From Nocardia abscessus (GTDB lineage Bacteria > Actinomycetota > Actinomycetes > Mycobacteriales > Mycobacteriaceae): a stretch of DNA of 64,000 bases. Numbering within the stretch: the first letter of the stretch is position 1; each line of letters opens with the position of its first letter. Where the stretch lies: positions 310,001 through 374,000 of the forward strand of contig NZ_JADLQO010000002.1 of the NCBI RefSeq assembly GCF_015477775.1. Reading direction: 5' to 3'. The notes beneath the pieces are model-generated. The model had not been told where the DNA came from. It did not search any database and saw only the letters and a program-made list of their open reading frames with translations. A program made the position numbers and the translations under genes. Below are positions 62,162-64,000 of the stretch, in pieces.

Positions 62162-62806
62162 TCAGCCCTCGGTGGCCAGGTCCGCGAGCAGCGCCGTTCG
62201 TTCGGCGGCCGGCCGTTTCGGGCAACTGGTGCACATCTGGCAGCCCGGCACCTCGAACACCAGACAGCAGGAGATGCGCCGCACATAGGTGCGTCCGCCG
62301 ATCTCGACGAAACGCGGAACCGGGAGCTTGCCGCCGATCTCGGCGGCCAGCCGCGCACCCGCGTCCGGTGATCCGGAGTCCAGCGCACGGTTGCCGATGG
62401 CGTCGGCCGCGATCGCCCACAGCGCCGGGACACCGGCGCCGGACACCTCGGCTACCGGCGGGATGACGGTCGCCAACGTCTCGCGCAGCGCCGCCGCGCT
62501 GCCGACCCGCGGACCGTCGCCGGGCCGGATGCGCACCCGCTCGACACCGCCGTCGGGGCGCACCTCGCAGTCCAGCCGGTCCAGCGTGGCTTCGGGGGCG
62601 TCCCCGTCCTGCGCGTACGCCCGCGCGATCTGCTCCACCAGGGCGGAGGCGACCATGCACCACCACAGGGTGCCCGCGATGCGCAACGACGTGGTCCCCC
62701 AGGAGTGGCCCATCTCCGCGATCCGTGCGGACAGCCATTCCGGGTGGGTGAGCGTCCGCCCAGCGACGGTGGTCACCGTTGCAGGGGGCTGCGCAGCCAT
62801 TCCCAT
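62162..62806 (-). CDS. FhuF-like [2Fe-2S] ferric reductase-type protein
   Basis: A 214-residue cytoplasmic protein with a FhuF-type C-terminal cluster motif: RRISCCLVFEVPGCQMCTSC (about 186-205), that is CC-x10-C-x2-C for a [2Fe-2S] centre. The rest is helical with LWWCMVASALVEQIARAYA. Relatives reduce ferric siderophores. Start is ATG 62806 (GGAG four bases upstream), overlapping the PGPGW gene; GTG 62776 as GTGA overlap is possible. Confidence 0.87.
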   Translation of the reverse strand: MGMAAQPPATVTTVAGRTLTHPEWLSARIAEMGHSWGTTSLRIAGTLWWCMVASALVEQIARAYAQDGDAPEATLDRLDCEVRPDGGVERVRIRPGDGPRVGSAAALRETLATVIPPVAEVSGAGVPALWAIAADAIGNRALDSGSPDAGARLAAEIGGKLPVPRFVEIGGRTYVRRISCCLVFEVPGCQMCTSCPKRPAAERTALLADLATEG

Positions 62807-63204
62807 TCGACTCCGATCCAACTACCGACGAGCCCGAAAGTCCCCAAAATCCACAGCGTCGCGACGACCAGCGCGGCGGTGGCGGCCGCCGCGGCCGCCT
62901 GCGTGACCGGACCCCGCGCGGAGTACCAGGCCATCAGTTGCCGGTACCGGTCCCGCAGCCAGGCCAATGCCGCACGCGCCCAGGCGAATTCGGTGGCGAG
63001 GATGCCGAGGCCCGCGAACACGATCGCCCAGCCGGGACCGGGATAGGGGATCGCGAGGACACCGACCGCGAGCACAGCGACACCGACCACCGCGACCACG
63101 ATCCGGTAGACGCGATACAGCGTAGGTCGGCGTTCGAGCCCGGCGTGGAAGGCGCGCCAGCGGGTCGGCCGATCGGCCGAGCTCGTTTCCAGGTCTGCGG
63201 TCAC
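62773..63204 (-). CDS. PGPGW-motif membrane protein (TIGR02611 type)
   Basis: A 143-residue protein with three membrane helices and the defining YPGPGWAIVFAGLGILATEF stretch (about 53-72), preceded by RRPTLYRVYRIVVAVVGVAV. The family is widespread in actinobacteria; function unknown. GTG 63204; it overlaps the FhuF-like gene. Confidence 0.9.
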   Translation of the reverse strand: MTADLETSSADRPTRWRAFHAGLERRPTLYRVYRIVVAVVGVAVLAVGVLAIPYPGPGWAIVFAGLGILATEFAWARAALAWLRDRYRQLMAWYSARGPVTQAAAAAATAALVVATLWILGTFGLVGSWIGVEWEWLRSPLQR

Positions 63205-63264
63205 GTTCCCAGAGTACGAGCTGTCCGGCGCACCGAATTGTGGTCCCGCGCCCCCGGACGCGAC

Positions 63265-63296
63265 GATCCCGCCCGGGCGCGCGCCCGGGCGGGATC
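63265..63296. terminator. Perfect 32-base hairpin after the carbonic anhydrase gene
   Basis: GATCCCGCCCGGGCGC (63265-63280) is followed at once by its exact reverse complement (63281-63296). It lies 15 bases after the stop at 63311 (minus strand). The very stable stem should end that transcript. Confidence 0.75.
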
Positions 63297-63310
63297 ACCC
63301 ATCCCATACG

Positions 63311-64000
63311 TCAGACGAGCTGGGCAGCGGGCTGACGGCCCGCGTCATCGATGTGCGCGATGCCGTTCTCGGTCACCTCGACGACCCGCGCACTGGCGAT
63401 GTCGAAGAACAGACCCGACACCGTGACGCCGCGTTCGGCGACCGCCTTGCGCACCGCGGGGTGCCGGTGCAGCAGCTCGAGCTGCACCGCGACGTTCACC
63501 ATGGCCAGCTGATCGACCTCGCCGAAGCCCGCCTCCTGCGCTGCGCCCGCCACCGGATGGCCGGCGCGGAACTTCTCCAGGCTCGGCCGCGCATGCGCGA
63601 GCCAGGCGTCCACGCCGGGCACCTGGGCGCCCGTGTGCAACGCCTTCATCGCACCGCAGGAGGAGTGCCCGCAGACCACGATCGAGCGGACGTTCAGCTG
63701 TTCCAGAGCGAACACCAGCGCGGCTTCGACCGACGCGTCACCCTCGGCGGGCGCGAGGTTGCCCACGTTGCGCACGGTGAACAGGTCGCCCGGTCCGCTG
63801 TTGGTGATGATGTTCGGCACGATCCGCGAGTCCGAGCAGGTCAGGAAGAACGAATCCGGGTCCTGCTTGTCCCGCAACTCGTCCAGGTGCGGCCGCACGA
63901 CATGCGCGTGACTGCGGTGGTAGGCGGCGACACCCGCCGCGACCGGGTTCTCGTGTCCCTCGTCGCGACGCCACGGGCCGAGGATGTCGTCGAAGACCGA
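63311..64000 (-). CDS. Beta-carbonic anhydrase domain, C-terminal part of a longer protein
   Basis: Interconverts CO2 and bicarbonate. The 229 visible residues have the zinc-site motifs FFLTCSDSRIVPN (Cys, Asp) and VVCGHSSCGAMKALH (His, Cys) of beta-class enzymes. The frame stays open to the window edge, beginning SVFDDILGPWRRDEGHENPV, so the gene is longer. This lead-in and the domain resemble SulP transporter-carbonic anhydrase fusions of mycobacteria such as Rv3273; the transporter half is predicted beyond base 64000. Confidence 0.9.
   Translation of the reverse strand, partial: SVFDDILGPWRRDEGHENPVAAGVAAYHRSHAHVVRPHLDELRDKQDPDSFFLTCSDSRIVPNIITNSGPGDLFTVRNVGNLAPAEGDASVEAALVFALEQLNVRSIVVCGHSSCGAMKALHTGAQVPGVDAWLAHARPSLEKFRAGHPVAGAAQEAGFGEVDQLAMVNVAVQLELLHRHPAVRKAVAERGVTVSGLFFDIASARVVEVTENGIAHIDDAGRQPAAQLV

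Overview
The window is high-GC actinobacterial chromosome, most likely Nocardia or a close mycolic-acid-containing relative. Its backbone follows the Mycobacterium tuberculosis order hisS-ppiB-relA-apt-(lipoprotein)-secF-secD-yajC-ruvB-ruvA-ruvC-yebC-pdxT-tesB-pdxS-Nudix-pimA-PIM acyltransferase-pgsA-HIT-thrS. PIM-lipid genes, a cutinase and cyclophilin/Rel neighbours support this. Genus is inference; no 16S or other marker lies here.

Layout. 1-2600: start of hisS, a membrane-anchored cyclophilin, a non-coding tract with a 13-bp x 7 tandem repeat, and a coiled-coil protein of unknown role. 2628-18110: about 15.5 kb, all on the minus strand and tightly overlapped, encoding a conjugation-type (type IV secretion-like) apparatus: VirD4/TraG-like coupling ATPase, VirB4-like ATPase, SCO6880-family protein, VirB6/TrbL-like membrane protein, two small two-helix membrane proteins, three tandem paralogous exported proteins plus a lipoprotein, a cell-wall hydrolase, two MinD-like proteins and an IS3 OrfA-like HTH protein. 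No relaxase, integrase, tRNA or att site was seen, so it looks like a fixed chromosomal locus rather than an intact ICE. 18168-22476: cutinase and Rel (ppGpp).

22868-32114: an accessory block inserted between rel and apt. It holds a phosphodiesterase, a metallophosphoesterase, a YnfA-type membrane protein, a three-gene operon (VWA protein, divergent adenylosuccinate synthetase, NrtR-like Nudix regulator) behind a perfect 31-bp palindrome, an HxlR regulator, small enzymes, an ABC-F protein and DUF4291. 32220-37962: apt, a substrate-binding lipoprotein, secF, secD, yajC. 38166-41073: a Baeyer-Villiger-type monooxygenase divergent from a TetR regulator around a palindromic operator, then a protein made of four DivIVA repeats. 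41110-43370: ruvBAC with an SOS box.

43451-48160: thioesterase, macro-domain protein, AraC regulator divergent from a quinone oxidoreductase, DUF5988, and an ArsR/SRPBCC pair with a 34-bp palindrome touching the arsR start codon and a 3 x 73-bp repeat that multiplies a ribosome-binding site plus ATG. 48157-55330: yebC, pdxT, tesB, a four-gene insertion, pdxS and an unlisted 30-residue membrane peptide. 55331-63204: LemA/Nudix fusion, pimA, PIM acyltransferase, pgsA, HIT, thrS, FhuF-like and PGPGW proteins. 63311-64000: carbonic anhydrase end of a longer protein that leaves the window.

The best candidates for something undescribed are the T4SS-like locus (with a hydrolase whose NlpC/P60 domain has lost both Cys and His, and MinD-like proteins without the P-loop lysine), the VWA/PurA-like/NrtR operon, the four-repeat DivIVA protein, and the translation-start repeat upstream of the SRPBCC gene.
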